Made by a program: the position numbers and the translations under genes
The notes under the pieces: generated by a model
Seen by the model: only the letters and a program-made list of their open reading frames with translations
Told to the model about the DNA's origin: nothing
Database searches by the model: none
NCBI GenBank assembly: GCA_028753945.1
Contig: JAPNXP010000002.1
Location: 2,480,001 to 2,544,000, forward strand
Length of the DNA: 64,000 nt
Direction: 5' to 3'
Source: Hexactinellida sp. DTS-2022
Taxonomy: Eukaryota; Porifera; Hexactinellida
Shown here: piece after piece, positions 32,687-43,964 of the stretch
How positions within the stretch are numbered: position 1 is the stretch's first letter
Layout: every line of letters starts with the position of its first letter

Positions 32687-34475
32687 GGGAGAGCTTCATT
32701 TGTCCGAATTTTGTAGCATGCATTTGTCCGAATTTTGAAGTATGCATTTGTCCGAATTTTGAAGTATTCATTTGTCCGAATTTGTAGTATGCATTTGTCC
32801 GAATTTTGAAGTATGCATTTGTCCGTATTTGTTGTATGCATTTGTCCGATACCTTCGTGCATCTGAGTCTGCGGAATCTGATTCTACACCATCATAATCT
32901 TCAGTTAGAATTGACATTGGTTTTAGAGCAAATTGTAAAACATTAATGTATTTAATTGGCGTATATATTTCTGGAAATATCCAATCCGTTATTCAGGCGA
33001 GTGATATCTGTGTCTGATCAGCGATAATTTTATTTAGAGTATCACAAAAGTACCATATACCAGGATGATTGCATTTAAAGTGTTATTTAGCTTAGCATGG
33101 TAACTTTCTGCACCATTATTAGTCGTTACTTTACTTGTGAAAATTGACAACTGCGAGGGTCCAATTCTCGTTAACCATTGTTTTTGATAGTAACGTTCAA
33201 GTTTTTGTATCATAAAATTTCTGTTTGAGTAAACGATTCTAATGTAGAAGTGGGGAAGTGAAAAGTGGCTTCAATATATTCTGAAGGTAGTAAGGGTAAA
33301 TTCATATTGATTTTATGTACCTTTTGAAGGTATAACTAGAATGAAATAGAGTGACTAGCCCCAATTTTGTTATCTTTCTCCACACGGCTTGGTTATGATG
33401 AAACAAACATCCGTATAACGTGATACTTGGATATGCTGTCTTGATTGCTTTTGTTGGAGCTTTTTCCCAGTCACCCATTGCAGAAGATGGGTTCATTTTG
33501 GGGTACGAGTTCTTTTATACTTTCTAAAGTAGCTGTGTAGATCTCTTCGCTTTTACTTGTCAACAAGCAGTGAATCCCAGGCAGATATGCCTTCCAAATT
33601 CAACAAATACTGTCCAAAGCTGATAGAATTGTTTCGGACACTTTTTGAATGTTCCATCAAAATAAAGATTTGTTGCGTTCATTAAACATTGCTCTCTTAC
33701 CACAACAGTCTTTTTGAAAAATTGATTGAATTTTGCACACTCCTTAATAATTGTAGTAAACTCAAGGGCACACATAGGAATTTTTGGTAGGAGTTCAAGA
33801 CGTGCACGGTATATTATTGATTCGCAATTTTTTAAAGATATCTGATCAGCTGACTCCTCGTGTCTAGTTGTATCGTTAAATAAATCCCTTAAGCCAGTAG
33901 AGGAACTTTTTCGGCAATTTTACATTTTGCTCTTAATTCAAATTTATCAGCATGATATTATCAATCGGGTGATTGTGTGGTGATATAGTTATAATATTGG
34001 ATAATTTGTTCATCTTTGCCGTACTTCGACATGACTGTCGAAATAAAATACATTTGAGGTAACTTACTCTTTCGGAATCTTTTGATAAAGTATATTTGTG
34101 CCCATCTGTTGTTTTGTATACGTTTCCGCGTTTATTCTTATACTCTCCACGTGTATATTCCATTAGTACAAATTCCAAATTTAAGATAGGAAGGAAATGT
34201 TAATATATATGTTTGTGTATAGTATATATTTATAGCATATTGCAGATGTAATGTATCCTTACAATGCCTTGTTATGAATATGCATATTATGGTGTGCTAA
34301 AGACGCCTGTATGATAGTATATGTCATCTATTAATTATTAGTGACAAAATATTATATGAATGTCAAGTGTATACTACAAAATTCGGACAAATGCATACTC
34401 CAGCCGGACAAATGCATACTCTAGTCGGACAAATGCATAGACAAATGCATACTACTAAATTCGGACAAATAACTT
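32687..34475 (-). mobile_element. MULE transposon E with tandem-repeat ends (24-bp unit)
   Basis: The left end begins GGGAGAGCTTCATTTGTCCG and continues as about seven copies of ATGCATTTGTCCGAATTTTG plus AAGT (32696-32850). The right end has about five copies of the reverse complement (AATTCGGACAAATGCATAC, 34373-34472). The two arrays act as inverted terminal repeats around the FLYWCH/MULE pseudogene. The exact outer right border and the target duplication could not be fixed by eye. The left terminus aligns with that of MULE F at 61824 (GGGGGAGCTGCACATGTCAG). Confidence 0.8.
32890..34178 (-). pseudogene. FLYWCH/MULE transposase of element E (decayed)
   Basis: On the - strand from 34178: the FLYWCH zinc-finger-like N-terminus (YKTTDGHKYTLSK, SYLKCILFRQSC, ITISPHNHPID), then RDLFNDTTR and IIYRARLELLPKIP. 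The MULE catalytic domain follows (NATNLYFDGTFKKCPKQFYQ, LWTVFVEFGRH, MGDWEKAPTKAIKTAYP, LYGCLFHHNQAVWRK), and near 33130 VTTNNGAESYHAKLN. FDGTF and DWExA are the expected MULE Asp regions, and CxxHxxxxxWR is the characteristic downstream motif. Frames change near 33930, 33780 and 33500. Homologous to the better preserved copy at 62393. Confidence 0.85.
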
Positions 34476-34942
34476 TTTTCAAATTTTTGATTTCAAAATT
34501 ATTTTTCGTCTTCCTTACTATTATACGTTTCTTGTGTCAAAGATTAGAATAAAGATGTAAAACATTGAAATTTGAGAACTAATGTGGAATTAAGTGAAGT
34601 GGTGTTTTCTGATTTGAATAATCTTGTAAAATGTTTGGGTGATCAAAAGTAAAGCCCATCACATCCAATTTGTCTTAAATCTAGATTACTACTAGCGAGA
34701 CATATGTAACTGTCCGTTAATCAACATTCAATTTATTATATTTGAGAGGATTAGCATAAGCTATGTTTATAGATTGTGTCCAGTGTATTATACAGCCATT
34801 TGTAAATGCACTCCTAATCCTGGTCTGTCCATTTTTCATACACCTAAATCACAAATTAATGTTACAGTATAGGAGAGGATTCAAAATTTTCCAAAAAATT
34901 ATGCTCCAAAAAGAGCGTCTCGCGCTCCTGGATAATTCCTTG
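34476..34942. other. Non-coding spacer
   Basis: No gene or element recognised between MULE E and P-like copy D. Confidence 0.4.
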
Positions 34943-34949
34943 ATTGTGT

Positions 34950-36244
34950 CATAGCCTACTAAATATGAGGCCATTTCACTGAGCCAAATGCCCCTGGACC
35001 AGGGATAGATGAAGGGGATTTTCTTATAACCCATAGTGTAAACATATATATTTTGATTAAAACTAAAATGCATATCTGGTTTTGAAATATAGTTAACCAG
35101 AATCATCTAATAAATGTTAGCTATTCTATCTTAATTAAATCATACTTTTCCTTCTAATTCATAATGCTAGCTCCTTGTTTATTTATATCCTGGACTCATG
35201 TCAACTCTTGTTCTGCTCCCAGGTGTGCTCCTGGATACTATAGTAATCATAGTAGTGTTGCAGACTTGCAGTATTTCACATTCCTTCTGTGTCGCAAGAC
35301 ATCGTCCATAAGTGGAAACGTTTTCTGCATAGAGATGGTGTTGCAGTCTTTACTAGTTGGATAAGCTAAATTAATTACGTTACCAGTTTTCCTTTAAGCT
35401 TAACATCACTTACATACTTTAATTGATCATCACGTTATTAGGTAATTATATGCTAGATCTTCACACACTGAAAAACATATTCGTTGTGCTAAACACTTTG
35501 ATCATGATGATATCATTGACACACAAACTTATCTTGACATTGATGGCCAAACGAAGATACGACCAATAAAAGCTACATTGAAGAAAGGCGCAGTACCTAA
35601 ATACCTTCCTGGTGGCCCTGATCGTATTAATGATCACAATATCAAGTATCAGCGGCTTGATAGAGAGAAAAAGGAGAATGATTTACAGATCCAAGTTTGT
35701 TAAGTTTTGCTAAATATATAAGTTTTGTATTTTAACATGTGTGTTATTGTATAGGCAATGAAACAGAGTGTTGACTTGTACGAAGAAGAACAGAGAAAAT
35801 TCACTGTTTCTAAATTAGATGATATAATCACTAAATCACTAACATTAAAATCCCCCAAGGATGGATTTTTGGCACCTTGATACCACATTTATACATATTG
35901 TCAATATTACATCAAATACAGTAGTCATTTCAGTCCAAAACATTATTACTATTTGACAAGTTTCTTCTAGTTAAAGTGTCCTGCCCCAAAGAAACTCATA
36001 AGAAATTCCTCTAAATATTTGCTTAGTTTTAATAATTATACTATCTAGTTTGCATGTAATATTATACTTGAGCTTGAATTTATGTTGGGAGACAACTATG
36101 AACCATATATATTACTTTGATATGTGTAGTTGATATAATGAGTCTCGTATTAATCTGGTAATTGGTTACAGTTAGAAAAATAAACCCCGTCTTTATCTTA
36201 TCTCTGGTCAAAGTAGTGAAATGGCCTTTATTTAGTAGGCTATG
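34950..36244 (+). mobile_element. P-like THAP transposon copy D (short derivative, 7-bp TSD)
   Basis: The ends are CATAGCCTACTAAATATGAG and its inverse ending TTTAGTAGGCTATG at 36244. They are flanked by the 7-bp direct repeat ATTGTGT (34943-34949 and 36245-36251). Inner terminal blocks differ from copy C (GCCATTTCACT in place of GCCTCACAGTA), so D belongs to a related subfamily. At 1.3 kb it retains only the DNA-binding half of the transposase. Confidence 0.88.
35164..35880 (+). pseudogene. THAP-only transposase derivative in copy D
   Basis: The zinc finger is recognisable: CSAPRCAPGYYSN, then (after a one-base frame change near 35265) HIPSVSQDIVHKWKRFL. After an intron the frame gives IRCAKHFDHDDI (the CxxHF half) and KKGAVPKYLPGGP, the family linker. 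A second intron (35695-35754, GT..AG) joins QIQ to AMKQSVDLYEEEQ. The frame ends at TGA 35878-35880, shortly after the region aligned with SEEKEKYQINCFQDIQ in copy C. The RNase-H domain is wholly absent. The two later exons are open. If the exon-1 frame change is real, the gene is dead; if it is sequencing or splicing related, the product would be a DNA-binding-only protein. Confidence 0.7.
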
Positions 36245-36251
36245 ATTGTGT

Positions 36252-37120
36252 GTATTCTTCATTTGTATATTACGTTTTATATTTTTTGATTGTTGTTTAA
36301 TTTTGCTTTTATTTAATTGTAACTTCACCACCTGTTCATAATGGTTTTCTCTATGTTTTATATTTCATGAACCTGCATTATTCGGCGGAGGTGTATCCAT
36401 AATTTGTCCTTAGTTATCCCCCTATCCAGAATAAATCATCCACTTATTACCCAGTTTAAAAGGGGGGTCAATTTGAAACATTATAAGTCTAAGGGCGGGG
36501 GGCATGCTGAAATATCCTACAGGGGTAGAAAACCGGGAGGGGGAAATTACCCCCCCACGCTCGCTCCCCTAGAAAAACCCTGCCCCTAAAATAATTTTGA
36601 ATCTCTGTCACCCTCAGATATCGATTTAAAATCACATTATTTTGAAATAACATTATCATATAGCCTATCCTTTGTTTTCATATCACGTGATATTAACCTG
36701 TTCAAGATTGTTATTTAATAAACTGAGGCTTGGAGGGGTGTATTCAAGGATCCCCACTCTATAAAACTCTAAAATTTAATAATGTTTTTATTCTTGAATT
36801 GAATTTTAGCTTATACTAATGACAGGGACTCACAATTACCAATTAGTACCAAGCAAGTGATTTATATAGTGGTTCACTACATACTAGAATGCATATTGAA
36901 GATATTTTTGATCATCAATTAGGGAGATATTTTGAGCATCATTTCTTGTAATTAATACATAAAGATAAGAATAGCACTAAAAAAAGTAGCTTTTCCTAAC
37001 TTTAAATAATATGCATAGTTTACACTATAATATTAGTGTGGATAATAACACATTGTTAAGCAACAAATTGTTAATTTCAAAGTGTATTTTGAGTCTTAGT
37101 TTCAGGTTATAATACATCGA
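36252..37120. other. Non-coding spacer with G/C-run fragment
   Basis: At 36380-36595 there is a G/C-run dispersed repeat piece (GGGCGGGGGGCATGC, then CCGGGAGGGGGAAATTACC). The rest is AT-rich with no gene. Confidence 0.4.
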
Positions 37121-37683
37121 TTTCGGGAAACGCTGGACAAAAGCACCAAATTTTTATACGTATTCTTTATGACCACGGGATCAAATTTTTCCGCGACCCC
37201 ACGACGAACGGATGCATTTTCGATGTTATCTTGGACTATTAAAATTGCGGCTCTCTACTAAATCGCCGGTATTACCCCGAACGGCAACTTTCCAAAATCA
37301 ACTCTGGTCTACTTTTAAAGACCAGATTCGTTGTCCACATGAAATTTCCCTTCGTTTAAGGGGTCACTTGCCCATAGTTTATCCCTAGCGACGCAATAAT
37401 GTCTCAGGAATGTGACAACATTTCTTTCTCAAAATTTATCCTAAACCTATCGAGTGACCCTTTGTTCGACTCCCAACAGCTATCTGAGTCTAGTTATAAA
37501 CATAGTGACACTCTAAATCGTTATTTGATGCTATTTACGACAATTTCCTTAGTTATCATTACATTATATTCTCTCTAATATTCCACCATTGGGTAAAATG
37601 ACCCAGGTGGACTATTAGAGAACATGACCATTAAATTATATCAACTATACATAATATATTAACATACGTTATAATTAAAGTAT

Positions 37684-38249
37684 AGTAGAACTCGGTTAAG
37701 ACGTACCACCCTCGGAAACAAGAAAAGGTACGTACTAACTGAGTTACGTCTTATCTGTACACATAACCCACAAGTCGAAATACTGACTTGTTTGATTGTG
37801 TAAATATGATGTAGGGTAATCAAGTCTTTAACATACTTAATACTTAACGATGAGATAAAACTATTTAGTTTAACCTACTCACTTAAACCAATTACTACTG
37901 AGTTCTGCTAATAGTTTTCTAGGGTACGTACTAACCGATTTAATATACAAGTATATTTATTACTTGGGAATATAAATTGATACGTCTTATCAGAGGTACG
38001 TCATATCTGAGTACGCAGTGTTTCATACAGGGGGTTGTAGGGGGGGGGCATTTCCCCCCCACTTGCTCCTTCAAGTTCCCCCCTTGATAATTTATATAAC
38101 CCAGATTTCCACCCTTATATGCAAATCCTGTATGAAACACTGGTACGTATTAACCGAATATTTATAATATAGTGGGTCAGATAGGAGGAAAAATCGGCTT
38201 ATAGAGTATCTAGTATCCGAAAGTACGTCTTAAAACTCTTAACCCTACT
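37684..38249. mobile_element. Nested MITE with TTAAGACGTAC ends
   Basis: AGTAGAACTCGGTTAAGACG on the left and GTACGTCTTAAAACTCTTAACCCTACT (inverted, diverged) on the right. Repeated TACGTACTAAC and TACGTCTTATC motifs lie inside. It is inserted in the foldback element. Confidence 0.6.
38016..38142. mobile_element. Third-level nested MITE (CAGTGTTTCATACAGG ends)
   Basis: CAGTGTTTCATACAGG and CCTGTATGAAACACTG are perfect inverted repeats. They flank a G9/C7 hairpin-prone core and are bordered by GTACG on both sides (38011-38015 and 38143-38147). It is inserted within the TTAAGACGTAC element. Confidence 0.85.
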
Positions 38250-38399
38250 TCATGCAGCTGCAGGAACAGTCAATTTGCTATCGATGATTTCGTGAGTGTG
38301 TAATTTGTCGGGACCTAGCAGCAATATTTCAAAAACTCTGTTAAGTTAACTAAAAGATTTTAGAGCTTAAGTCCAGTATATCTATTATTAGAACTCTAT

Positions 38400-39110
38400 T
38401 GTTGTTTGTTTGTTTGTGTGTTTGTCCGGATTGTATTTAGGGAATCGAATCCGCAGGGACGTCCTGGCCATACAAGCCAGCGGGGAATCCCCGCTGGCCC
38501 CCCTTGGGGGTTCCTAATTTGGGCTCTTAGTTTGATAAGGGCCCCCTTGGGGGCCCTTATCTAGCTATTTTATCTGTACAAAAGCACTTAAAGTTCAGTG
38601 GTGTATCCAGGGGGGGGGGGATTTGGGTGTTCAAACACCCCCCTCATAACTGGTTTTCAAAAGGGATATGTTTTTATTTATAATTTGGTACAACTGCACA
38701 TATTACACTCCTCCTACTATGTGACAAGAATAGCTGTACATCGATGTTTGAGCGTCTAACATTCAAAAAAAAAATTGGGGGGCTTGCCCCCCAGATCCCC
38801 CCTTACCATCGCTCGCTCCAAAACACCTCCCTCACGATTATCCTGAATAGTCCACTGAAGTTTCCCGATGGGCCCCCCCTGGCCAGGACGCCCCTGCGAA
38901 ACGTATTTATAATTAAGATATAAACTAACTTCCAGATGTTATAATAGGTAAACAAGTTAAAACTATGGAAAGTGGTAGAAAGGCTTGTTATAACATCCAC
39001 TACCATTCTGCATGGTAGCTAGGATGATGATTAAGGCCGTATAGCGGCCGTTAACTTAAGGTGTGTAGCACCGATTCGTCGCAAAGCGACCGATACCGAA
39101 GGGCTCGTCA
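38400..39110 (+). mobile_element. Second Helitron-like family, copy 1
   Basis: It shares both ends with 41805-42365: a TGTTTGTGTGTTTGTCCGG leader and a 3' tail GCGGCCGTTAACTT, then GTAGCACCGAT, AAAGCGACCGA and ACCGAAGGGCTCGT. A GGCCG/CGGCC hairpin precedes the tail. Internal matches include TATAAACTAACTTCCAGATG. No coding sequence. Classification as Helitron rests on the 3' hairpin and lack of inverted ends. Confidence 0.5.
38452..38898. mobile_element. Nested G/C-rich element with CGCAGGGACGTCCTGGCCA ends
   Basis: CGCAGGGACGTCCTGGCCA and TGGCCAGGACGCCCCTGCG are inverted with a single mismatch. The interior has strong GGGGGG/CCCCCC runs and a further possible nested piece (about 38598-38830). 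Inserted in the Helitron-like copy. Confidence 0.75.
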
Positions 39111-40014
39111 CCATTATGTGTTAAGTGCCCAAACTGTTTCTAGCTACACTCAGTTCTCTCTAAACGTCCACTTCTCTATTTGCCCACCTTAATTAGTTTC
39201 GATGTTATTAAGCTAACGTCCACAAGGGCCCCTTAACTACAGATGGACTAGTAAAGACCAGATTTTATTAAGTATTACTTACGTACAGTTCATACTCCCT
39301 AATAGTTTATATTGACTCTATATATTCTCGATTATATTTGCTTGTACTAATACACTTTAACTATAACGTATGTTAGTGTATTATGTATATTTGATGTTAC
39401 TCAAGGATAATTCTTTAATGGTCCATGTTCTCTAATAGTCCACCTGGGTCATTTTACCCACTGGTGGACTATTAGAGAGAATATACTGTAATGATAACTA
39501 AGGAAATTGTCGTAAACAGCATCAAATAACGATTTAGAGTGTATCTATGTTTATAACTAGACTCAGATAGCTGTTGGGAGTCTAACAAGGGGTCACTCGA
39601 TAAGTTTAGGAGAAATATTGAGAAAGAAATGTTGTCACATTCCTGAGACATTATTGCGTCGCTAGGGATAAACTATGGGCAAGTGACCCCTTAAACGAAG
39701 GGAGATTTCATGTGGACAACGAATCTGGTCTTTAAAAGTAGACCTGAGTTGATTTGGAAAGTTGCCGTTCGGGGTAATACCGGCGATTTAGTAGAGAGCC
39801 GAAATTTTAATAGTCCAAGATAACATCGAAAATGTATCCGTTCGTCGTGGGGCCGCGGAAAATTTTTATGCCGGGGTCATAAAGAATGCGTATAAAAATT
39901 TGGTGCTTTTGTCCAGCGTTCCCCGAAACGAAGTTAAGCGACCTGACTATATTGTAAAAAGTGCTTATTACGAATTAAGATTAATCACATTAGTAGTTTT
40001 GCAGGTATGCTGTA

Positions 40015-40655
40015 TCCAGGGGCGGAGCCAGAAATCGAAGAACCGGGGGGCTGGGAATGCCGAAACTCTTTTTCGAGGGGGCCAAGCGTAAGCTTCAAAT
40101 TAACTTTTAATTATTTCGAGTAATAAGAATGCACGTACAATTGCCAGAAAGACAAACAAACTTTAAAACATAAGCTATCGTACTCAAGCTATCGTACTGT
40201 ATCCGATTCGAAGCTTTCTGAATTAGAAAATATTCCACAAATTTTCACATGTCATTCCACTATGCACGGCTATCAATACCTTTTGGTGATAATTTATATT
40301 ATTTAGTTTTGTATAGTTTCTACAAGTTAACAGTGATTAGTGGCTGATTGTTTAACATGATACTTAGATTTTCTTACTTGCTTCATTAGTTTCTCAATTT
40401 CTAAAAGTGTAAATATCTTATTTGGTTTTTTAAACCCTGTTGTCATCCTATACGCTCGGGGTCTAATATATAGATTTGCACTGTCTAGTATTGGAATAAT
40501 AGTGTTGACAACTTTAAGTATTTGGAATATATCCATAAAAATATCCGAATTTAAAAGGTTTCCGTATCTTGACTTTAGTTCAGAAGTATCATGTAACAGT
40601 CGTATTCACAATTTATCGCAAAAAGAATATCTTTTGTAACCTTGTCATATATTCG
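40015..40655. other. Non-coding spacer with G-run fragment
   Basis: A short GGGGCGGAGCCAG / CCGGGGGGCTGGG fragment lies at 40018-40085. The rest is AT-rich and non-coding. Confidence 0.4.
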
Positions 40656-41442
40656 AGTATCTTACTATACTATTAAAACACAAACCTGTATGTGTGTATG
40701 TGTTTGAGTATGTGTGTATTGGCAGGTCTTTGTCCCTTTATCCGCAGGATTTTTAATGAATAGGATTTTGCCTCGGAAAAATCGAGTCGTGTCCTATGGA
40801 TCATTTGCCGAATATAGCCCATATAAACTGTATTAAAGGATGTCGGCTTTCGACTAGTGCTTTTTTAAAACTTTAACTTTCTTGATGGAATATAGGATAT
40901 TGGGACAAAAGAACTGTATGAAGGGACATACTCCTGTGTGTTGATGTGTGTATGAGTTTGTGTATGTGTGTATATGTTTGTATGTTCCGAGTTGATTGAA
41001 GAGACTGGACGGTTTCCAAATGAGATTTTTGGCATATGGGAGTAACTTTTGGCACCCGCCAACAAGTTGACATTTCCACTCAAAATTTCTCACACCTCGA
41101 CGAGGGGCGTAGCTAGAGTATTTGAACTGGGGGCGCACAACCGGCGCACAACAATAACTGATGGCGCATTTCTTATATTGTTCAACATATATTACATCCC
41201 GGGGCTCGTTCTTTTAGGCTCTGATGGATTTATCACTTCATTTTATTTCACAGTTTAATAATGGTTATTCTTTGATTGTAAACATTGTTCCACATATCAC
41301 AAAATTTATTAGAGCTTCACGCCAATAGGCAATAGAGACAATAATTATTAAATTATATCACTTAATATTTAATACCTTAAATGAAACTTGCAATGTTTCC
41401 AATATATTTATGGTTACAAGTTCAAATTGTAAATGTATCATA

Positions 41443-41794
41443 CAGTCAACTCCCGTTATATCGAAGTGCTCTGGACCTTACTTTCATTTCGTTATAACCG
41501 GAGTTCGGTATGGAGTTCGATCTAAAAGAGTTCATTACAAGTTTATTATAAAAGGATTTCGTTATAACCGGTGTTCTTATAAGCAGAATTCGTTATAACC
41601 GGAGTAAATTCAATAGTTTAGAGGGTATATGGGATTTAAATAACTTCGTTATAAGCGGAATTTCGTTATATCCATTTCGTTGTAACCGAAGTTTAATTAA
41701 TGTAATAAGATAGAAGGATTTCCCGACCATTGAATGACTTCGTTATAAGCAGGTACTTCGTTATATCCGACTTGGTTATAACGTGAGTTGACTG
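41443..41794. mobile_element. Pogo-like MITE (CAGTCAACTCCCGTTATATCG ends)
   Basis: CAGTCAACTCCCGTTATATC and the inverse GGTTATAACGTGAGTTGACTG. The interior is full of TTCGTTATAACCGGAGTTC-type subrepeats. TA precedes the left end; TC follows the right. Related by termini to the MITE at 55226. Confidence 0.75.
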
Positions 41795-41804
41795 TCTCGA
41801 TTGT

Positions 41805-42365
41805 TGTGTGTGTTTGTGTGTGTGTTTGTTGGTCCGGATTGTATTAAAGTGACGGGGGGATATAAACCGCATTAACATATGAGATATAAACTAAATGTCA
41901 AATGTTATAATTGGTAACAAATGTTTTAATAGGTAAATAAGTATGCTGTTCACGAATTTCGCGTTTATATATTTCTAATATGAATATTTGTTCTTGTTGC
42001 TTACAGAAAATAGGTAAACAAATTAATGAAATTCAAAATCGACCTAGATCTTTCCTTTCAACGGGTAATATAGGTAAACAAGATGCTGAACACGAATTTT
42101 GCATTTCTAAAGTTCTAATTTGAATCTTTATTGGTGTTGTTTACACAAATCTGTAAACAAATAAATGAAAATTCAAAATCAACCTAGAAGTTAGCTTTCA
42201 ACGGGTATTAAAAGTAAACGGGTATTATTAGTACGTATATAACTATGACAAGTATTACTAACTATGTAATCATTTGTTTAGTGAGGATAAGGCCGGTACG
42301 CGGCCGTTAACTTGAAGTGCGTAGCACCGATATGTCGAAAAGCGACCGAGACCGAAGGGCTCGTA
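41805..42365 (+). mobile_element. Second Helitron-like family, copy 2
   Basis: It shares the 5' TTTGTTGGTCCGGATTGTATT region and the 3' tail (GCGGCCGTTAACTTGAAGTG, then GACCGAAGGGCTCGTA) with the copy at 38400-39110. Two internal tandem blocks (about 41930-42070 and 42060-42200) repeat ATAGGTAAACAA and GATTCGACCTAGA-like motifs. Non-coding. Confidence 0.55.
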
Positions 42366-42790
42366 TATACATATATATCACAAACATATATTGAATCTAT
42401 TGATCTATCCCAATTCCAAGTGGGGGCGCACTGGCTCCCCCCTGGCTACGCCCTTGACTTCGACAAGTTATGACGTCATTGTCACATTTCGAGAAGCATT
42501 AAAATTCACTTATTCGCACATAATTGAGCCCTCTAAGAGATAAAAATCTGAAGATTTAAGAGAACATGTGCATTAATGATGCGAACCCGGTGGTAACACC
42601 AGATCGCCAATATGCTTACTCATTATCACATGATGACGTAATCATTACAATACACATTGTTAAATTGACTATTGGGCCTATTTACGCTTTATAATCATTG
42701 TTAGAAAAGTATCACAACACATTAACCGCGAAGTGGTTGGTGTGTGGTTGTGTTCTGCTGCGAAGCGACTTATGAAGAGAAGCACGCTAG

Positions 42791-43960
42791 TGTCTGATAA
42801 AATATACTTGAAATTTTGCAGTTTGTAATTTGCTCGGTAAAATCTCAATGAATGTTATGGCAAATGTTTTTGACTTACCATGATATTGTATCTATAGTCA
42901 TTGACAAACAGTATCACTGTGACAGTGTACAATCGAATTTGGTGTATTCGCGAATTGACCTGGTGTAAATAAGATAAATTTACACATAACAACCCATAAT
43001 TGGTGGCTTTGTGGCTTTGGTTTGTACATTGTACTTCCATAAGTGGGGTTAATCGCGAATCCACTAGAATCGGATTGGTACTAACTACAACAAAAACATC
43101 AAAAATATTATTTCCTATTTAGTACTTTAGATGTCTGTGAGAGCAAATGTGTGTGAAAGACGATGTCAAGCCTTGTGTCAACACTACAATTCAATTTGCA
43201 CGTTATTACCGGCTGATCCAAATTGAAATGGAAATCACAGATATTTCTTCGCTAGATGATTTGAATGTAGTAGAGCGTGAATATTCTCATGCATGAAGAC
43301 TTTTGCGAAGAACTATTATTTTCAAGCTGTCTGTTCCAGTCTGTTATACTAACTTTTGAGCCTTTCATTTCTTTTTGTGATCTTACTATCATTAGTTTCT
43401 TCAAAGTAATTCATTCGTTTTCTTAGTATATTTTATAAATACCCCATAATTATATTATATACCGATTAACTGAAATGGAAAGGATAAGCATTTCCATCTC
43501 TTTTTATTGCATACTTAGCAGTTAGCACATAGCTTCACCTAAGTTATTTGGATTATTGTATCTATCTGAGGATACTAATTATGTCCCAAATCATTATTCA
43601 CATAGGTATATCACTCCATTTAATTATATTAATATCATTTATTTATCTAAAAAGGGCTATAAAATATGCTAAGCTATAAACTGAATGGATCAAATAGATA
43701 TTCAGTCATTTTAATACTGGCACAAAACTAGAGATGCACCGAATCCACTTTTTTTTAGATCAGGATCTTTGATTTTAAGATTCCGGCTGGAACCGGGAAG
43801 TTGCTGCATGCCTTAGTGAACATATTTTACTATAGTTGAAATATATGACTAATTTCAAAAGATTTCATTAAATCCCCATTAAACCAATGGATTTTCATTA
43901 AATGAGTCACTCGTGATTTGACTACAATTAGTCTTAGCACGACATTAAGAATTGACTTGA
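42791..43960. other. Non-coding spacer
   Basis: AT-rich, no gene or element termini identified. Confidence 0.4.
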
Positions 43961-43964
43961 ACAA

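Larger units (their letters stand above)
37121..39928. mobile_element. Foldback-type element with about 520-bp terminal inverted repeats
   Basis: The left arm, 37121 to about 37640, begins TTTCGGGAAACGCTGGACAA. The right arm, about 39410 to 39928, is its reverse complement with few differences, ending TTGTCCAGCGTTCCCCGAAA. Landmarks recur in mirrored order: CGTTGTCCACATGAAAT, GGGGTCACTTGCCCATAG, GCGACGCAATAATGTCTCAG, AATGACCCAGGTGGACTATT. No transposase lies between the arms; the middle is filled by the nested elements at 37684-38249 and 38400-39110. A possible 3-bp duplication (CGA) is too short to be sure. Confidence 0.85.
41102..42457. mobile_element. GGGGCGTAGC element inserted in Helitron copy 3
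   Basis: Its ends GAGGGGCGTAGCTAG and CTGGCTACGCCCTTGAC are inverted, with GGGGGCGCAC directly inside the left end and again near the right end. Helitron sequence resumes on both sides with a short TCGAC duplication (41097-41101 and about 42461-42465). It contains the MITE at 41443 and the second-family Helitron copy at 41805. Confidence 0.7.
40660..42790 (+). mobile_element. Non-autonomous Helitron (family H), copy 3, heavily invaded
   Basis: The 5' end TC lies at 40660, followed by ACTATACTATTAAAACACAA. The 3' hairpin (ACCGCGAAGTGGTTGGTGTG) and GCACGCTAG end lie at 42720-42790. Internal landmarks TTGATTGAAGAGACTGGACG, CCAACAAGTTGAC, TATGACGTCATTGTCACA and ATGATGACGTAATCA match the other copies in the opposite orientation. 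The region 41102-42457 is foreign. Confidence 0.85.

Noticed and set aside
32696-32850. CRISPR-like array of TTTGTCCGAATTTTG repeats
   Set aside because: No spacers; the inverted copy lies at the other end of the same transposon (34373-34472).
40854-41138. Minus-strand frames with His/Thr-rich repeats
   Set aside because: They are translations of Helitron family H sequence (TGTGTGTATG repeats at the 5' end) and recur in all copies without conservation as protein.
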